57,215 bases of DNA from NCBI RefSeq assembly GCF_001598355.1, contig NZ_BCYU01000022.1:1-57215 (forward strand), given 5' to 3'. The stretch is from Sphingomonas asaccharolytica NBRC 15499 (lineage in GTDB: Bacteria > Pseudomonadota > Alphaproteobacteria > Sphingomonadales > Sphingomonadaceae). Both the position numbers and the translations under genes were made by a program. The number at the start of each line of letters is the position of its first letter. The stretch's first letter is position 1. The notes below the pieces were generated by a model. It saw only the letters and a list, made by a program, of their open reading frames with translations, was not told the DNA's origin and searched no databases. Positions 44,864-54,774 of this stretch are shown here, piece by piece.

Positions 44864-46825
44864 TTACGCCCCAGCCGGCGCCGGATTCCCGAACGGACCC
44901 GACGGGCGCCGCGTCTTCGGGATCGAGGTCCCGCTGCTCGGCAGGGTCGAGGTCGTAGCACCCGCGTCGGGCCGGTTGATGTCCTCGCCCGCGGCGATCG
45001 CCTTGATCTCGTCGCCGGTCAGCGTTTCGTATTCGAGCAGCGCGCCGGCGATGCGGTGGAGCTGGTCGACATTCTCGCTCAGCACCTGGGTCGCGCGCTT
45101 GTGGCCGCCGTCGATCAGCGACTTGATCTCGCTGTCGATCATCAGCGCGGTCTCGTTCGACATATTGTGCCGCTGGGTCTGCGAATAGCCCAGGAACGTC
45201 TCGCCCTGCTCTTCCTCATATTCCAGCGGGCCGAGCTTGTCGGACATGCCCCAGCGCATCACCATCGCGCGGGCGAGCTTGGTCGCCTGCTTGATGTCGC
45301 CCGACGCGCCCGACGAGACCTTGTCGTAACCGAAGATGATCTCCTCGGCCGCGCGCCCGCCCATCACGGTGGCGAGGTCGGCGTACATCTTGTCGCGATG
45401 GTACGAGTAGTTATCGCGCTCGGGCATCGACACGACCATGCCGAGGGCACCGCCGCGCGGGATGATCGTCGCCTTGTGGATCGGGTCCGACGCCGGCTCA
45501 TGGATGCGGACCAGCGCATGCCCCGCCTCATGATAGGCGGTCATCTTCTTTTCCTCGGGCGTCATGACGAGCGATTTCCACTCGGTGCCCATGATCACGC
45601 GGTCCTTGGCGAGCTCGAACTGCGCCATCGCGACCAGCCGCTTGCCCAGCCGTGCCGCCATCAACGCGGCTTCGTTGACCAGATTGGCGAGGTCGGCGCC
45701 CGACATGCCCGGCGTGCCGCGCGCGAGCGTGCGCGCATCGACGTCGGGGGCCAAAGGCACTTTCTTCATATGGACCTGGAGGATCTGCACGCGGCCCTCG
45801 ATATCGGGTAGCGGCACGGTCACACGGCGGTCGAACCGGCCCGGGCGCAGCAGCGCGGGGTCGAGCACGTCCGGCCGGTTGGTCGCGGCGATGATGATGA
45901 TGCCTTCGTTGGCCTCGAACCCATCCATCTCGACCAGCAGCTGGTTGAGCGTCTGTTCGCGTTCGTCGTTACCGTTGCCGAGACCAGCGCCGCGATGGCG
46001 CCCGACCGCGTCGATCTCGTCGATGAAGACGATGCACGGCGCCGATTTCTTGGCCTGTTCGAACATGTCGCGCACGCGGCTGGCGCCGACGCCCACGAAC
46101 ATCTCGACAAAGTCCGAGCCGGAGATGGTGAAGAACGGCACGCCCGCTTCGCCCGCGATCGCGCGCGCCAGCAAGGTCTTGCCGGTGCCGGGCGAGCCGA
46201 CCAGCAGCGCGCCCTTGGGGATCTTGCCGCCCAGCCGGGCGAATTTGGTCGGGTCCTTCAGGAACTCGACGATCTCCTGCAATTCCTCGCGCGCCTCATC
46301 GATGCCGGCGACGTCGTCGAAGGTCACCTTGCCCTGTTTCTCGGTCAGCATCCGGGCGCGGCTCTTGCCGAAGCCCATCGCGCCGGATCCGGACGATTTC
46401 TGCATCTGGCGGATCACGAAGAACGCGATCGCCAGCATCAGCACGAACGGCAGCGACTGGACGAGCAGATATTGCCAGATCGACGGCGTTTCCTCGGGCT
46501 TGGCGACGACCTCGACATTGTTGTCGATCAGGCGCTGGACCAGATTGGGATCGGGCACGCCGGCATTGGTGCTGAAGGTCGTATTGTCCTTCAGCGTGCC
46601 CTTGATCGCGGTGCCGGCGATCTCGACCTTCTTGACCGATCCGTCCTTCACCTTGGCGACGAAGCCCGAATAGGACAATTGCTGGCCCGCGGGCGTGGTC
46701 GCGCGGTCGCCGAGCATTGCCACCAGCACCGCCAGCGCAACCGCGATCCCCACCCAGAGCAACAGGTTCCGGGCCCAGTTGTTGTTGCCGCCGTCGGGGC
46801 CGGGCTGCTTGTCGTTGTCGTTCAT
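44864..46825 (-). CDS. ftsH: ATP-dependent zinc metalloprotease FtsH
   Basis: This 653-residue inner-membrane AAA protease degrades membrane and regulatory proteins. It has two transmembrane helices (about 20-38 and 118-138) around a periplasmic domain, then the AAA module with Walker A GSPGTGKT (210-217), Walker [11 protein letters not shown], the pore motif [16 protein letters not shown] and the second region of homology [20 protein letters not shown]. The zinc site is YHEAGHAL. The C-terminal tail is Pro/Ser-rich and variable. tilS lies 69 bases upstream on the same strand. Confidence 0.97.
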   Translation of the reverse strand: MNDNDKQPGPDGGNNNWARNLLLWVGIAVALAVLVAMLGDRATTPAGQQLSYSGFVAKVKDGSVKKVEIAGTAIKGTLKDNTTFSTNAGVPDPNLVQRLIDNNVEVVAKPEETPSIWQYLLVQSLPFVLMLAIAFFVIRQMQKSSGSGAMGFGKSRARMLTEKQGKVTFDDVAGIDEAREELQEIVEFLKDPTKFARLGGKIPKGALLVGSPGTGKTLLARAIAGEAGVPFFTISGSDFVEMFVGVGASRVRDMFEQAKKSAPCIVFIDEIDAVGRHRGAGLGNGNDEREQTLNQLLVEMDGFEANEGIIIIAATNRPDVLDPALLRPGRFDRRVTVPLPDIEGRVQILQVHMKKVPLAPDVDARTLARGTPGMSGADLANLVNEAALMAARLGKRLVAMAQFELAKDRVIMGTEWKSLVMTPEEKKMTAYHEAGHALVRIHEPASDPIHKATIIPRGGALGMVVSMPERDNYSYHRDKMYADLATVMGGRAAEEIIFGYDKVSSGASGDIKQATKLARAMVMRWGMSDKLGPLEYEEEQGETFLGYSQTQRHNMSNETALMIDSEIKSLIDGGHKRATQVLSENVDQLHRIAGALLEYETLTGDEIKAIAAGEDINRPDAGATTSTLPSSGTSIPKTRRPSGPFGNPAPAGA

Positions 46826-46894
46826 CGTCGCAAGATACCTTTCGTGCCCTTAAAGATAAGGCACCAAGCCTTAATGGCAATGGAACAACGTCGA

Positions 46895-47884
46895 TCAGAG
46901 CAATCGACGCGGTGGGGCTTTGCCAAAGCGCCACCGTTTCGCCGCGATCGGCGTCGCGAGGACATCGCCCAGCATCGCAGTGTCGCCCGATTCCAGCGCG
47001 TTGACCATCCGTACCAATGCAGAGCCGCGGATCTCCGCCGCGGGGTCGATCTGGCGGACGCAGTGCTCGACCAGGCGGCGGACCAGCTCGAACGGCAGAT
47101 CGTTGGGGTCGAGCAGCAGCGAATCGTCCTCCGCCGCGACGCGATCCGTCCCAAGCTGACGCACCATCCAGCCGATCGCTTCCTCGGCGTCGGCCAGTGC
47201 CGAGGCGCTTGCGGCGACTCGAGCGGGGTCGATCCAGTCGATCGCGGCGAGGTGCTTGCGCAGCCGCGCGCGGTCGAAGCGGTCGCTGACATTGCTCGGA
47301 TCGTCGACCGCGACGATTCCCGCCGCTGCGACGATCGCACCCAGCTCGGCGCGCCGCCAGCCGAGCAGGGGCCGGATCACTCGCCCGCTTCGCGCGCGTA
47401 CCCCGGCCAGGCCGCCGACCCCGGCGCCGCGGTTCAGCCGCATGATCAGCGTCTCGACCTGGTCGTCGGCATGGTGCGCGGTGGCGATGTGCGTCGCGCC
47501 GACGGTGTCGGCATGGGCGTGGAGCAACTCGTAGCGCAGCGCCCGCGCTCGCGCCGACAGATTGCCGGTGTTGCCCGCGCGATCGGGCAGCGTGCCGCGC
47601 AGCACGGCATGATCGATCGCGCGCGCGCCGCATAGATCGGCCACCCAAGCCGCCTCGTCCGCCGCTTCGGGGCGCAATCCGTGATCGACCGTTGCCGCGA
47701 CGCAGCGCTCGCCGAGCAGGGCATGGGTCAGCAGCAGCAGCGCCAGGCTGTCGGGCCCGCCCGAGACTGCGACCAGCACGCGCGCGGTCGCCGGGGCGCA
47801 CAAGGCGGCAAGGTCGTCGGCGAACCGGTCCAGCGCAGCCGGGTCGACCGCGCGCGTCAGCTCAGGTGCATTTGTTGGCGGCAC
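46895..47884 (-). CDS. tilS: tRNA(Ile)-lysidine synthase
   Basis: This 329-residue enzyme adds lysine to C34 of the AUA-reading isoleucine tRNA. It has the PP-loop SGGPDS near residue 41, TVDHGLRPEA, IATAHHADDQVETLIMRL and RPLLGWRR. The C-terminal domain is short, as in other alphaproteobacteria. It starts at GTG 47884, inside the end of cpoB (23-base overlap), which suggests coupled translation. Confidence 0.93.
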   Translation of the reverse strand: MPPTNAPELTRAVDPAALDRFADDLAALCAPATARVLVAVSGGPDSLALLLLTHALLGERCVAATVDHGLRPEAADEAAWVADLCGARAIDHAVLRGTLPDRAGNTGNLSARARALRYELLHAHADTVGATHIATAHHADDQVETLIMRLNRGAGVGGLAGVRARSGRVIRPLLGWRRAELGAIVAAAGIVAVDDPSNVSDRFDRARLRKHLAAIDWIDPARVAASASALADAEEAIGWMVRQLGTDRVAAEDDSLLLDPNDLPFELVRRLVEHCVRQIDPAAEIRGSALVRMVNALESGDTAMLGDVLATPIAAKRWRFGKAPPRRLL

Positions 47885-48821
47885 GGCCCTTGTCCGCGTC
47901 GGCCTTCTGCGCGGCGGTCAGCTTGGCGCCATAGACGTCGCCCAGCTCGGTATAGACGCGGCAGATGTCGGTGCGCGGCTTCTTGAGCACGGTCAGTGCC
48001 TTGGCCAGGTTGAGCAGGCTGTCGGCGGCGCGCTCGCCATCGGGCAGCTTGGAATAATTCTCGTAATAGATCTGCGCCGCCAGATTGGGCTTGCCGTCGT
48101 CCATATAGATCGTGCCGAGCAGATTCTGTGCGCGGCTGACCAGGCGGTGGCCGGGGTATTTGCCGGCATAGCCCTGCAGTTGCGCCTCGGCCTCGGGATA
48201 GAATTGCGCCTGCCACAAGCGATAGGCGTAATTATACGCGTACATCGCCTTGTCGACGGCGTCCTTGCCGGCGGGCTTGGGGATCGCGGCGACCGCCTTG
48301 GCGCGGTCGGGATCACTGGCGGCGGTGGCGGGCTTGGGCGTGGGGCCGGCCGCGGGCTTGGGACCGGACTTGACCGGGCCTGGCGCGGGGCCATCGGTCA
48401 CCGCGGCGGGATCGGCATCGCCCGGTGGCGGCGCGCCGCGATCCTCCAGCGCCTTCAGCCGCGCATCGGTCGCGCGCTTGTAGGCGGCGAAATCGGCCTC
48501 GAGCTGCTGCATCTTGTGCTCGTCGGTTTCCAGCCGCCCGGTGAAGCCGGTCAATTCGCTCTCGATCGAGCTCACCCGCTGTTCGAGATCGGCGAGCGGC
48601 GCGCTCGCCGGTGTGCCTGCCGCGGTGACCGGCGTATTGTCCGGACCGATTTCGGGCTGCACCAGTGGGCCCGACGTGCGCGACACCACGCGCTCGACCG
48701 TGTTCATCCGCTTTTCCAGCTGGCCCAGCCGCGCATCGACCGATCGGTCCTGCGCGTGCGCCGGCGCTACGATCGTCAGGCTCGCCGCCGCGATCATGAC
48801 CGTCGTCAACAAACTACGCAT
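47862..48821 (-). CDS. cpoB: Cell division coordinator CpoB (YbgF)-like periplasmic protein
   Basis: This 319-residue exported protein has a signal peptide (TIVAPAHAQ). It continues with an N-terminal coiled coil (VDARLGQLEKRMNTVERVV, LEQRVSSIESELTGF), a Pro/Ala-rich linker, and C-terminal TPR-like repeats (AYRLWQAQFYPEAEAQLQGY, GHRLVSRAQNLLGTIYMDDG). This is the CpoB layout, a partner of the Tol-Pal system that links septal peptidoglycan synthesis and outer-membrane constriction. Two starts are close; Met at 48821 has GGGG six bases upstream. tilS overlaps its 3' end. Confidence 0.87.
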   Translation of the reverse strand: MRSLLTTVMIAAASLTIVAPAHAQDRSVDARLGQLEKRMNTVERVVSRTSGPLVQPEIGPDNTPVTAAGTPASAPLADLEQRVSSIESELTGFTGRLETDEHKMQQLEADFAAYKRATDARLKALEDRGAPPPGDADPAAVTDGPAPGPVKSGPKPAAGPTPKPATAASDPDRAKAVAAIPKPAGKDAVDKAMYAYNYAYRLWQAQFYPEAEAQLQGYAGKYPGHRLVSRAQNLLGTIYMDDGKPNLAAQIYYENYSKLPDGERAADSLLNLAKALTVLKKPRTDICRVYTELGDVYGAKLTAAQKADADKGRAANKCT

Positions 48822-48942
48822 ACTCATCCCCAGATTGTCCCGCTGTGGTTAACCTACCCCGGAACGCCTGTCCGCGCCACTATATGTGGTTGGCGTCATT
48901 GCCCGATTTGAATCCCCGCAAGCGGCTTTTAATCCGTCCGGC

Positions 48943-49929
48943 CTAAGGCGCCGATGTCGGCGCCGCGGCGGGCAGCGATACCGGATCCGGCGTCGCCACG
49001 GTGCGCGGCGTTGCCGAGGCGGCAGGCTTGTCGCTGGGCTGGCGGAAGAAGTCGGGGACTTCGTTCGATCCTGCACGCTTGCCCGGCTTCGCTTCGGTCG
49101 TCGGGGCAGCGGCGGCCGGAGTCGGCACGGCGGCAGGCGCTGCGGCATTCCCGCGCGCCTGCAATGCCGCGGCGCTGATCGGCACGTCCTTGATCGCGCG
49201 CTTGCCGTCGCCCAACGCGGGCACGGCGGATCCGTTGATCGTCACCTGCAATTTGTCAGGCCGGCCGATATTGATCATCGGATTGGCGGCGTCGGTCGGC
49301 AGCGAATATTGCTCGCCCGGCTGCATCGTCTTCTGGATCAGCGTCTTGCCGGTCGCGTCATAGACGCGCAGCCACACCGCATCGGTCGCGGTCAGCACGA
49401 CTTGGCCGCCGGCAACCGGAGCGGGAGTCGGTTCGGGCGCGGCGGCGATGCTGGCCGATGCATCGGGCGTGGCGAGCGCCGCGGGCTCCTCGCCGGTGCC
49501 GCGCAGCCAGGTCGTCCCGTACCAGATGCCGACGCCGACCAGCAGCACCAGGGCGATGATCGCGGCGATCCCGGCGATCCCGCTCGACGGCACGCGGCGA
49601 GGATCGGTCGGCTCATATTCTTCGAACCGCGTCGTCGGCGACAGCGGCATTTGCGGGCTCAGGCGAAGTTCGGCGGCAATCGCCCGGTCGTCCAGGCCGA
49701 CGGCGCGCGCATAGGTCTTGGTGAAGCCGATCGCATAAGCCGGGGATGCCATCCCCTCCATCCGGTTATTCTCGATCGCTTCCAGGTGACGCATCGGCAC
49801 GCGCGTCTTGTTGGCGATGTCGGCCAGGGTCAGCCCCAGTCCCTCACGCGCCTCACGCAGCTTGTCGCCCACGGTCTTGGGGAATAGCGACGCCTGATCG
49901 GGTGCGCCCGTCGCTTCGTCCTCGTCCAT
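48943..49929 (-). CDS. RodZ-like protein: cytoplasmic HTH, one transmembrane helix, periplasmic DUF4115 domain
   Basis: This 328-residue protein has an HTH_25 domain (VGDKLREAREGLGLTLADIA, PMRHLEAIENNRMEGM), one transmembrane helix (IAGIAAIIALVLLVGVGIWY) and a periplasmic DUF4115 region (VVLTATDAVWLRVYDATGK, PGEQYSLPTDAANPMINIGR). A long Pro/Ala-rich end follows. This architecture is that of RodZ, which anchors MreB in rod-shaped cells. A stand-alone regulator of the same layout is possible. It lies between ptsP and cpoB on the same strand. Confidence 0.82.
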   Translation of the reverse strand: MDEDEATGAPDQASLFPKTVGDKLREAREGLGLTLADIANKTRVPMRHLEAIENNRMEGMASPAYAIGFTKTYARAVGLDDRAIAAELRLSPQMPLSPTTRFEEYEPTDPRRVPSSGIAGIAAIIALVLLVGVGIWYGTTWLRGTGEEPAALATPDASASIAAAPEPTPAPVAGGQVVLTATDAVWLRVYDATGKTLIQKTMQPGEQYSLPTDAANPMINIGRPDKLQVTINGSAVPALGDGKRAIKDVPISAAALQARGNAAAPAAVPTPAAAAPTTEAKPGKRAGSNEVPDFFRQPSDKPAASATPRTVATPDPVSLPAAAPTSAP

Positions 49930-50042
49930 TACCTTCTCCGGCGAATAGGGGGTTGCGACCTTGAATCGCCATCCGCCGGTGACGGCTGTCGGCCAAAGCG
50001 GGTAAGACTGTCAACGGCTCGTTAGCGCGTTTTCGCCCCGGC

Positions 50043-52319
50043 TCAGGCCAGCTCGACGTGGTTTTTGACTGCCCAATCGGTCAGCACCCCGCGAATGTCG
50101 CGCGGCGGCTTGGCCAGCAGTCCGTCCATGAAGCGCATCGCCTTGCCGCGATCGAGGCTGCGCACCATCGCCTTGATCGGGCCGACCGCCGCCGGGGTGA
50201 TCGACAGCCGGTCGATTCCCAGCGCGATCAACGCCATCGCCTCGAGCGGACGCCCGCCCATCTCGCCGCATACGGTCAGCGCGACGCCCGTCGCGTCGCA
50301 CGGCGCCACCACCCGCTTGAGGAAGCGCAGGATCGACGGCGACAGCCAGTCGTAGCGCTCGGCCAGCTTGGGATTGGCGCGGTCGGCGGCGAACAGGAAT
50401 TGGGTCAAATCGTTGGTGCCGACCGACAGGAATTGGATATTGGGCAGCAGCAGATCGAGCTGCTCGGCGAGTGCCGGCACTTCGAGCATCGCGCCATAGC
50501 GGATCTCGCTCGGCAGGCGCTTGCCGCGCTTGCCCAGCCATTCGCGCTGCGCCTCGAACAAAGCCTTGGCCTCGTCCAGCTCCCAGGCTTCGCTGACCAT
50601 CGGGAACATGACGTTGAGCTGCCGGCCCCCGGCCGCCTCGATCAACGCGCGCGCCTGCGCCTTCATCAACCCGCCGCGTTCGAGCGCGAGCCGAAGCGCG
50701 CGCCAGCCCATCGCCGGATTTTCCTCATCCTCGTCGTGATGGTTGAGATAGGGCAGGGCCTTGTCGCCGCCGATATCGACCGTGCGGAACACCACCGGCT
50801 TGTCGCCGGCCGCTTCGAGCACGTCCTTGTACAGCCGCAATTGCCGTTCGCGCCGCGGCAGGGTCGCCGATACCAGGAACTGGAATTCGGTGCGAAACAG
50901 GCCGATGCCGTCGGCCCCGGTGACGTCGAGCGCAGCGACATCGTCGCGCAGGCCGGCATTGACCATCACCGTCATCCGCTCGCCGTCGAGCGTGACCGGC
51001 GCTTCCGATTTCAACGCTGCGAATACCGCGCGGCGTTTCTGGCGGACCAGCAATTTGGCGTCGAACGCCTCTTCCATCGCCTGGGACGGACGAACCAGCA
51101 CCGTTCCCGCCTCGGTCACGTCGAGCAACAGCATGTCGCCGTCGGCGATGGTCTGGCGGACGTTGCGCACGCGCCCGAGCACCGGCACGCCCATTGCGCG
51201 CGCGACGATGGTGACGTGCGCGGTCAGCGAGCCTTCTTCCAGCACCACGCCTTTTAGCCGCCGCCGGTCATATTCGAGCAATTCGGCCGGGCCGAGATTG
51301 CGCGCGATCAGGATCGTGTCCTGCCGCAACCCCAATTGCGCCGCCGTGCCCATCTGTCCCGACACGATCCTGAGCAGCCGGTTGGCCAGATCCTCGAGGT
51401 CGTGCATCCGGTCCTGGAGCAGGGGATCGCCGATCTGGCGCATCCGCATCCGCGTGCGCTGCTGGACGCGCTCGATCGCCGCCTCGGCGGTCAGGCCGGA
51501 ATCGATCGCCTCGTTGATCCGCCGCGACCAGCCTTCGTCGTAGGCGAACATCTTGTAGGTCGCGAGCACCTCTTCATGCTCGCCATCGACCCCGAACTCG
51601 GCCTGTTGCGCCATGCGGTCGATCTGCTCGCGCATCTTGTCGAACGCGGCATAGACGCGATGGCGCTCCGCCTCGATGTCCTCGGCGACGGTATGCTCGA
51701 TGGTGATGCGCGGCTGGTGATAGACGGCACGGCCGATCGCCATCCCCTCGACCAGCTTGAGGCCCTCGAGCCGCGTCGCCGCGGTCGATTGCGGGCGCGT
51801 CGCGCTGTCGCCGCGCTGGTCGATCAGCCCGGCATTGGCGATCAGTTCGCTCAGCACCATCGCGACCGTCTGCAGCGCCTCGATCTCGACGTCATCGTAT
51901 TTGCGCGGATCGGCATGTTGCACCGCCAATACGCCGACCGCCTGTTCGCGGCGGATGATCGGCACGCCGGCGAAAGAGTGAAATTCGTCCTCGCCGGTTT
52001 CGGGGCGATAGGCGAAATCGGGGTGCGATGCCGCTTCGTCCAGGTTCAGCGTCTCGACATTCTGCGCGATCGTGCCGACCAGGCCCTCGCCCAGCGCCAT
52101 CTTGGTGACGTGGACCGCCGCCTGGTCGAGCCCGCGCGTGGAATAGAGTTCGAGCAGCCCTTCGCGCAGCAGATAGATCGAGCAGACCTCGCTATCCAGC
52201 GCCTCGCCGATGATCCGCGCGACCGCGTCGAGCTTCGCCTGCGCGGACGATCGCGCCGCCATCACATCATGCAGGCGGACCAGGATTTCTCGTGCGGACG
52301 CAGCGGCGGTAAGCGGCAT
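50043..52319 (-). CDS. ptsP: GAF-containing PEP-protein phosphotransferase (nitrogen-PTS EI-Ntr)
   Basis: This 758-residue enzyme has an N-terminal GAF sensor domain (about 20-165; LDSEVCSIYLLREGLLELYS, HSFAGVPIIRREQAVGVLAV) followed by enzyme I. The phospho-His is in EEGSLTAHVTIVARAMGVP. The PEP-binding barrel has GIGLFRTEFQFL, FRTVDIGGDKALPYL, LNVMFPMVSE and LSVGTNDLTQFLFA with the catalytic Cys in LTVCGEMGG. EI-Ntr passes phosphate from PEP to NPr in nitrogen and potassium regulation. The GAF domain typically senses glutamine. Confidence 0.95.
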   Translation of the reverse strand: MPLTAAASAREILVRLHDVMAARSSAQAKLDAVARIIGEALDSEVCSIYLLREGLLELYSTRGLDQAAVHVTKMALGEGLVGTIAQNVETLNLDEAASHPDFAYRPETGEDEFHSFAGVPIIRREQAVGVLAVQHADPRKYDDVEIEALQTVAMVLSELIANAGLIDQRGDSATRPQSTAATRLEGLKLVEGMAIGRAVYHQPRITIEHTVAEDIEAERHRVYAAFDKMREQIDRMAQQAEFGVDGEHEEVLATYKMFAYDEGWSRRINEAIDSGLTAEAAIERVQQRTRMRMRQIGDPLLQDRMHDLEDLANRLLRIVSGQMGTAAQLGLRQDTILIARNLGPAELLEYDRRRLKGVVLEEGSLTAHVTIVARAMGVPVLGRVRNVRQTIADGDMLLLDVTEAGTVLVRPSQAMEEAFDAKLLVRQKRRAVFAALKSEAPVTLDGERMTVMVNAGLRDDVAALDVTGADGIGLFRTEFQFLVSATLPRRERQLRLYKDVLEAAGDKPVVFRTVDIGGDKALPYLNHHDEDEENPAMGWRALRLALERGGLMKAQARALIEAAGGRQLNVMFPMVSEAWELDEAKALFEAQREWLGKRGKRLPSEIRYGAMLEVPALAEQLDLLLPNIQFLSVGTNDLTQFLFAADRANPKLAERYDWLSPSILRFLKRVVAPCDATGVALTVCGEMGGRPLEAMALIALGIDRLSITPAAVGPIKAMVRSLDRGKAMRFMDGLLAKPPRDIRGVLTDWAVKNHVELA

Positions 52320-52403
52320 GGCGAAGCGCTAGCAGGTTGGCGGCAACGGCGCCATGACCGGACATTCGAAGAATTGAGGTATCCTCCAAGCACCAGACGC
52401 GTC

Positions 52404-52424
52404 ATGCCGGGTTCGTCCCGGCAT
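52404..52424. repeat. REP-like hairpin element between the lipoprotein gene and ptsP
   Basis: ATGCCGGG-TTCGT-CCCGGCAT is a perfect 8-base stem in the wider context GTCATGCCGG...CCGGCATCC. Short intergenic hairpins of this GTCATGCCGG type are scattered in many alphaproteobacterial genomes. It may also stop transcription or protect the lipoprotein mRNA 3' end. Confidence 0.6.
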
Positions 52425-52495
52425 CCACCGTGCAGCAAGTCCTGATCAGGTCGCAACGCGGCCGATCCCGGCCCGCGACGGAGTGAGGCTGGGAC

Positions 52496-53203
52496 TTACC
52501 GAAAAATCGCCGGATCGACCTTCAGTATAGGCACCGTCGAAGCGGGGATAACCCGAACCGGCGCCACCGCCGCGACGCTCACCCCTGGAGCCGCCTGCCG
52601 CTGATAGCGCCACGCATCGTATGCCCGATAGAAGTCGACGAACGGCCGGTCGAGCTCGGCCAGTGCCGACGGCGCGTAATTTGCCAGCCCGTCCGCGGTG
52701 ACGCCCGGCAAGGCGTTGAGCACGCGATCGGCCGCCGCGCAGAAGCCGTCGCGTACCGGCGCCAGCGCGTAGTGATTATAGAGACGCGTCATTGCGTCGT
52801 CCCAGGCATCCTGCGGGTCTGCCGCTCCGCTCGCGCGCAGTTCCTTGAACGCGGCGTCCTGCGCCCCGGCAAACGCCACGCGCCGCCCGCCGAGCAGCGC
52901 ATTGTAGCGTGTGGCGATCGTATCTCCGGCTGTTCCGCGGCAGGCCAATGCGGCAACGTTCAGCGCGACGCGCAGATGCCATATCGCGCCTTGCGTGCTC
53001 AGCCCGAGACTCGGCGTCGGATAGCTGCCATCGGCGAGGGGCGCCGGGATCGGCATGTTGGGCGACGCACCCGCGGGCATTGCCACGGCGACGGGTGCGG
53101 GCTGAAGCAGAGGCGGCGGCGCGACCGCGATCGGCGTGGCCGCGCGATGCGCGCATCCGGCGATCAGAACGGGCAGAATCAGCACGCGTAGCAAGCGAAC
53201 CAT
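52496..53203 (-). CDS. Putative lipoprotein of unknown function
   Basis: The start at ATG 53203 (GGAG six bases before) gives a 235-residue lipoprotein with signal LLRVLILPVLIAGC, whose lipobox is LIAGC. A Pro/Ala linker follows, then a helical domain with two or more cysteines (ALACRGTAGDTIATRYNALL, VRDGFCAAADRVLNALPGVT). The family is not recognised. It probably sits in the periplasm attached to a membrane. A longer frame to 53296 exists but would place the signal inside the protein. Confidence 0.7.
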   Translation of the reverse strand: MVRLLRVLILPVLIAGCAHRAATPIAVAPPPLLQPAPVAVAMPAGASPNMPIPAPLADGSYPTPSLGLSTQGAIWHLRVALNVAALACRGTAGDTIATRYNALLGGRRVAFAGAQDAAFKELRASGAADPQDAWDDAMTRLYNHYALAPVRDGFCAAADRVLNALPGVTADGLANYAPSALAELDRPFVDFYRAYDAWRYQRQAAPGVSVAAVAPVRVIPASTVPILKVDPAIFR

Positions 53204-53457
53204 CGACATCTCCATCATCGACCCAGACGTTGCGGCGAAGATGGTTAAGATGCGGTTCGCGATATTGGCATCGACGGTCCGATCGCGACGGCCCATGGAA
53301 TTTTCAGAGGGTCCACCACGGTGGCGTCCCCATGAATCCGATACTTCCGCGCGCGCTCGTCACCGGCCGTTGCCAGCCCGACCAACTCCGATCGATCGTC
53401 ATGGCGGAACCGGATGCGCCGTCGAGTGCTGTGCTATTGGTATAAAAGGGGTTTGGT

Positions 53458-54708
53458 ATGGACTTGAAGAGCTTCCTCAAAAGGCTGGGTCCCGGCGTGG
53501 TCACCGGCGCGGCCGACGACGATCCGAGTGGGATCGCCACCTATTCGCAGGCCGGCGCCGCCTTTGGTCCGGTGCTGCTGTGGACGATGGTGCTGACCTA
53601 TCCGTTGATGAGCGCGGTGCAATTGATCAGCGCTCGGGTCGGCCGCGTGACGGGACACGGGCTCGCCTGGAATTTGCGCCACATCATGCCGCGATGGATC
53701 GTGATGGTGCTGGTCGGGCTGCTGTTCGTCGCCAATACGATCAATATCGGCGCCGACCTTGCCGCGATGGGCGACGCCGCCCAATTGGTTGCAGGCGGCG
53801 GTGGCCATCTCTTCACCATCGGCTTCGCAATCTTCTCGCTGCTGCTCCAACTCTTCATTCCCTACCGCAAATATTCGTCCTTCCTGAAATGGCTGACGAT
53901 GGTGCTGCTCGCTTACGTGGCGCTGATATTCATCGTGAAGGTGGATTGGGCCGCGGCGCTGCACGGCATGGTCGTTCCGACGATACCGGGCACCGCGGCG
54001 GTGACGGTGGTCGTCGCCATCTTCGGGACTACGATCAGCCCCTATCTGTTCTTCTGGCAGGCGTCGCAGGAAGTTGAGGAAATCGACGTTGTCGAGGAGC
54101 GCGAGCCGCTCAAGATATCCCCCGATCAAGCGGCGGACGCCGAAGTCCGGATGCGCTATGATACGTTCGCCGGGATGGCGATTTCGAACCTCGTCGCCAT
54201 CGCCATCATGCTGGGCACCGCTGCCACCCTCCATGCTTCGGGCAAGACGGACATCCAGACCGCCGCCGACGCGGCCAAAGCGCTGGAGCCAATCGCCGGC
54301 CACTTCGCCTTCGCGCTGTTCAGTCTCGGCATCATCGGCACCGGCCTGCTGGCGGTGCCGGTGCTCGCCGGATCGACTGCTTATGCGATCGGCGAGACGG
54401 CCGGTTGGAAAACCGGCCTTGAGCACAAGCCGCGCAAGGCCAAGCTATTCTATGCCGTGATCGGCGTGGCGATGGCGCTCGGCGTCGGCATCGACTGGTC
54501 GCCGATCAGCCCGATCAAGGCATTGTTCTGGAGCGCGGTGATCAATGGCGTCGTCGCCGTGCCGATCCTGATCGGAACGATGCTGGTCGTCTCCCGGCGA
54601 TCGACCATGGGCGACTTCACCGCATCGACAGTGTTGAAGCTATTCGGCTGGGCGAGCACCGCCGCGATGGCGGTGGCGGTCATCGGCATGGTCGTCCTGC
54701 CGGGCTAG
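53458..54708 (+). CDS. NRAMP-related divalent metal transporter with altered metal-site motifs
   Basis: This 416-residue protein has eleven hydrophobic segments of the NRAMP fold. The TM1 motif is DDPSGIATYSQAGAAFG, where classic NRAMP has DPGN. The TM6 motif is TTISPYLFFWQASQEVEE, where the classic motif has the metal-binding Met of MPH. These changes are those I recall for NRAMP-related magnesium transporters (NRMT), so Mg2+ or Mn2+ may be the substrate rather than Fe2+. AAAAGGGG precedes the ATG. It stands before the DUF421 gene. Confidence 0.82.
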   Translation: MDLKSFLKRLGPGVVTGAADDDPSGIATYSQAGAAFGPVLLWTMVLTYPLMSAVQLISARVGRVTGHGLAWNLRHIMPRWIVMVLVGLLFVANTINIGADLAAMGDAAQLVAGGGGHLFTIGFAIFSLLLQLFIPYRKYSSFLKWLTMVLLAYVALIFIVKVDWAAALHGMVVPTIPGTAAVTVVVAIFGTTISPYLFFWQASQEVEEIDVVEEREPLKISPDQAADAEVRMRYDTFAGMAISNLVAIAIMLGTAATLHASGKTDIQTAADAAKALEPIAGHFAFALFSLGIIGTGLLAVPVLAGSTAYAIGETAGWKTGLEHKPRKAKLFYAVIGVAMALGVGIDWSPISPIKALFWSAVINGVVAVPILIGTMLVVSRRSTMGDFTASTVLKLFGWASTAAMAVAVIGMVVLPG

Positions 54709-54774
54709 ACTTGGTTCGCACCGATCCAGCGAAGCTGAAAAGAACTCGAGCGAGGGAGAGAGAAGGAGGAAGTG

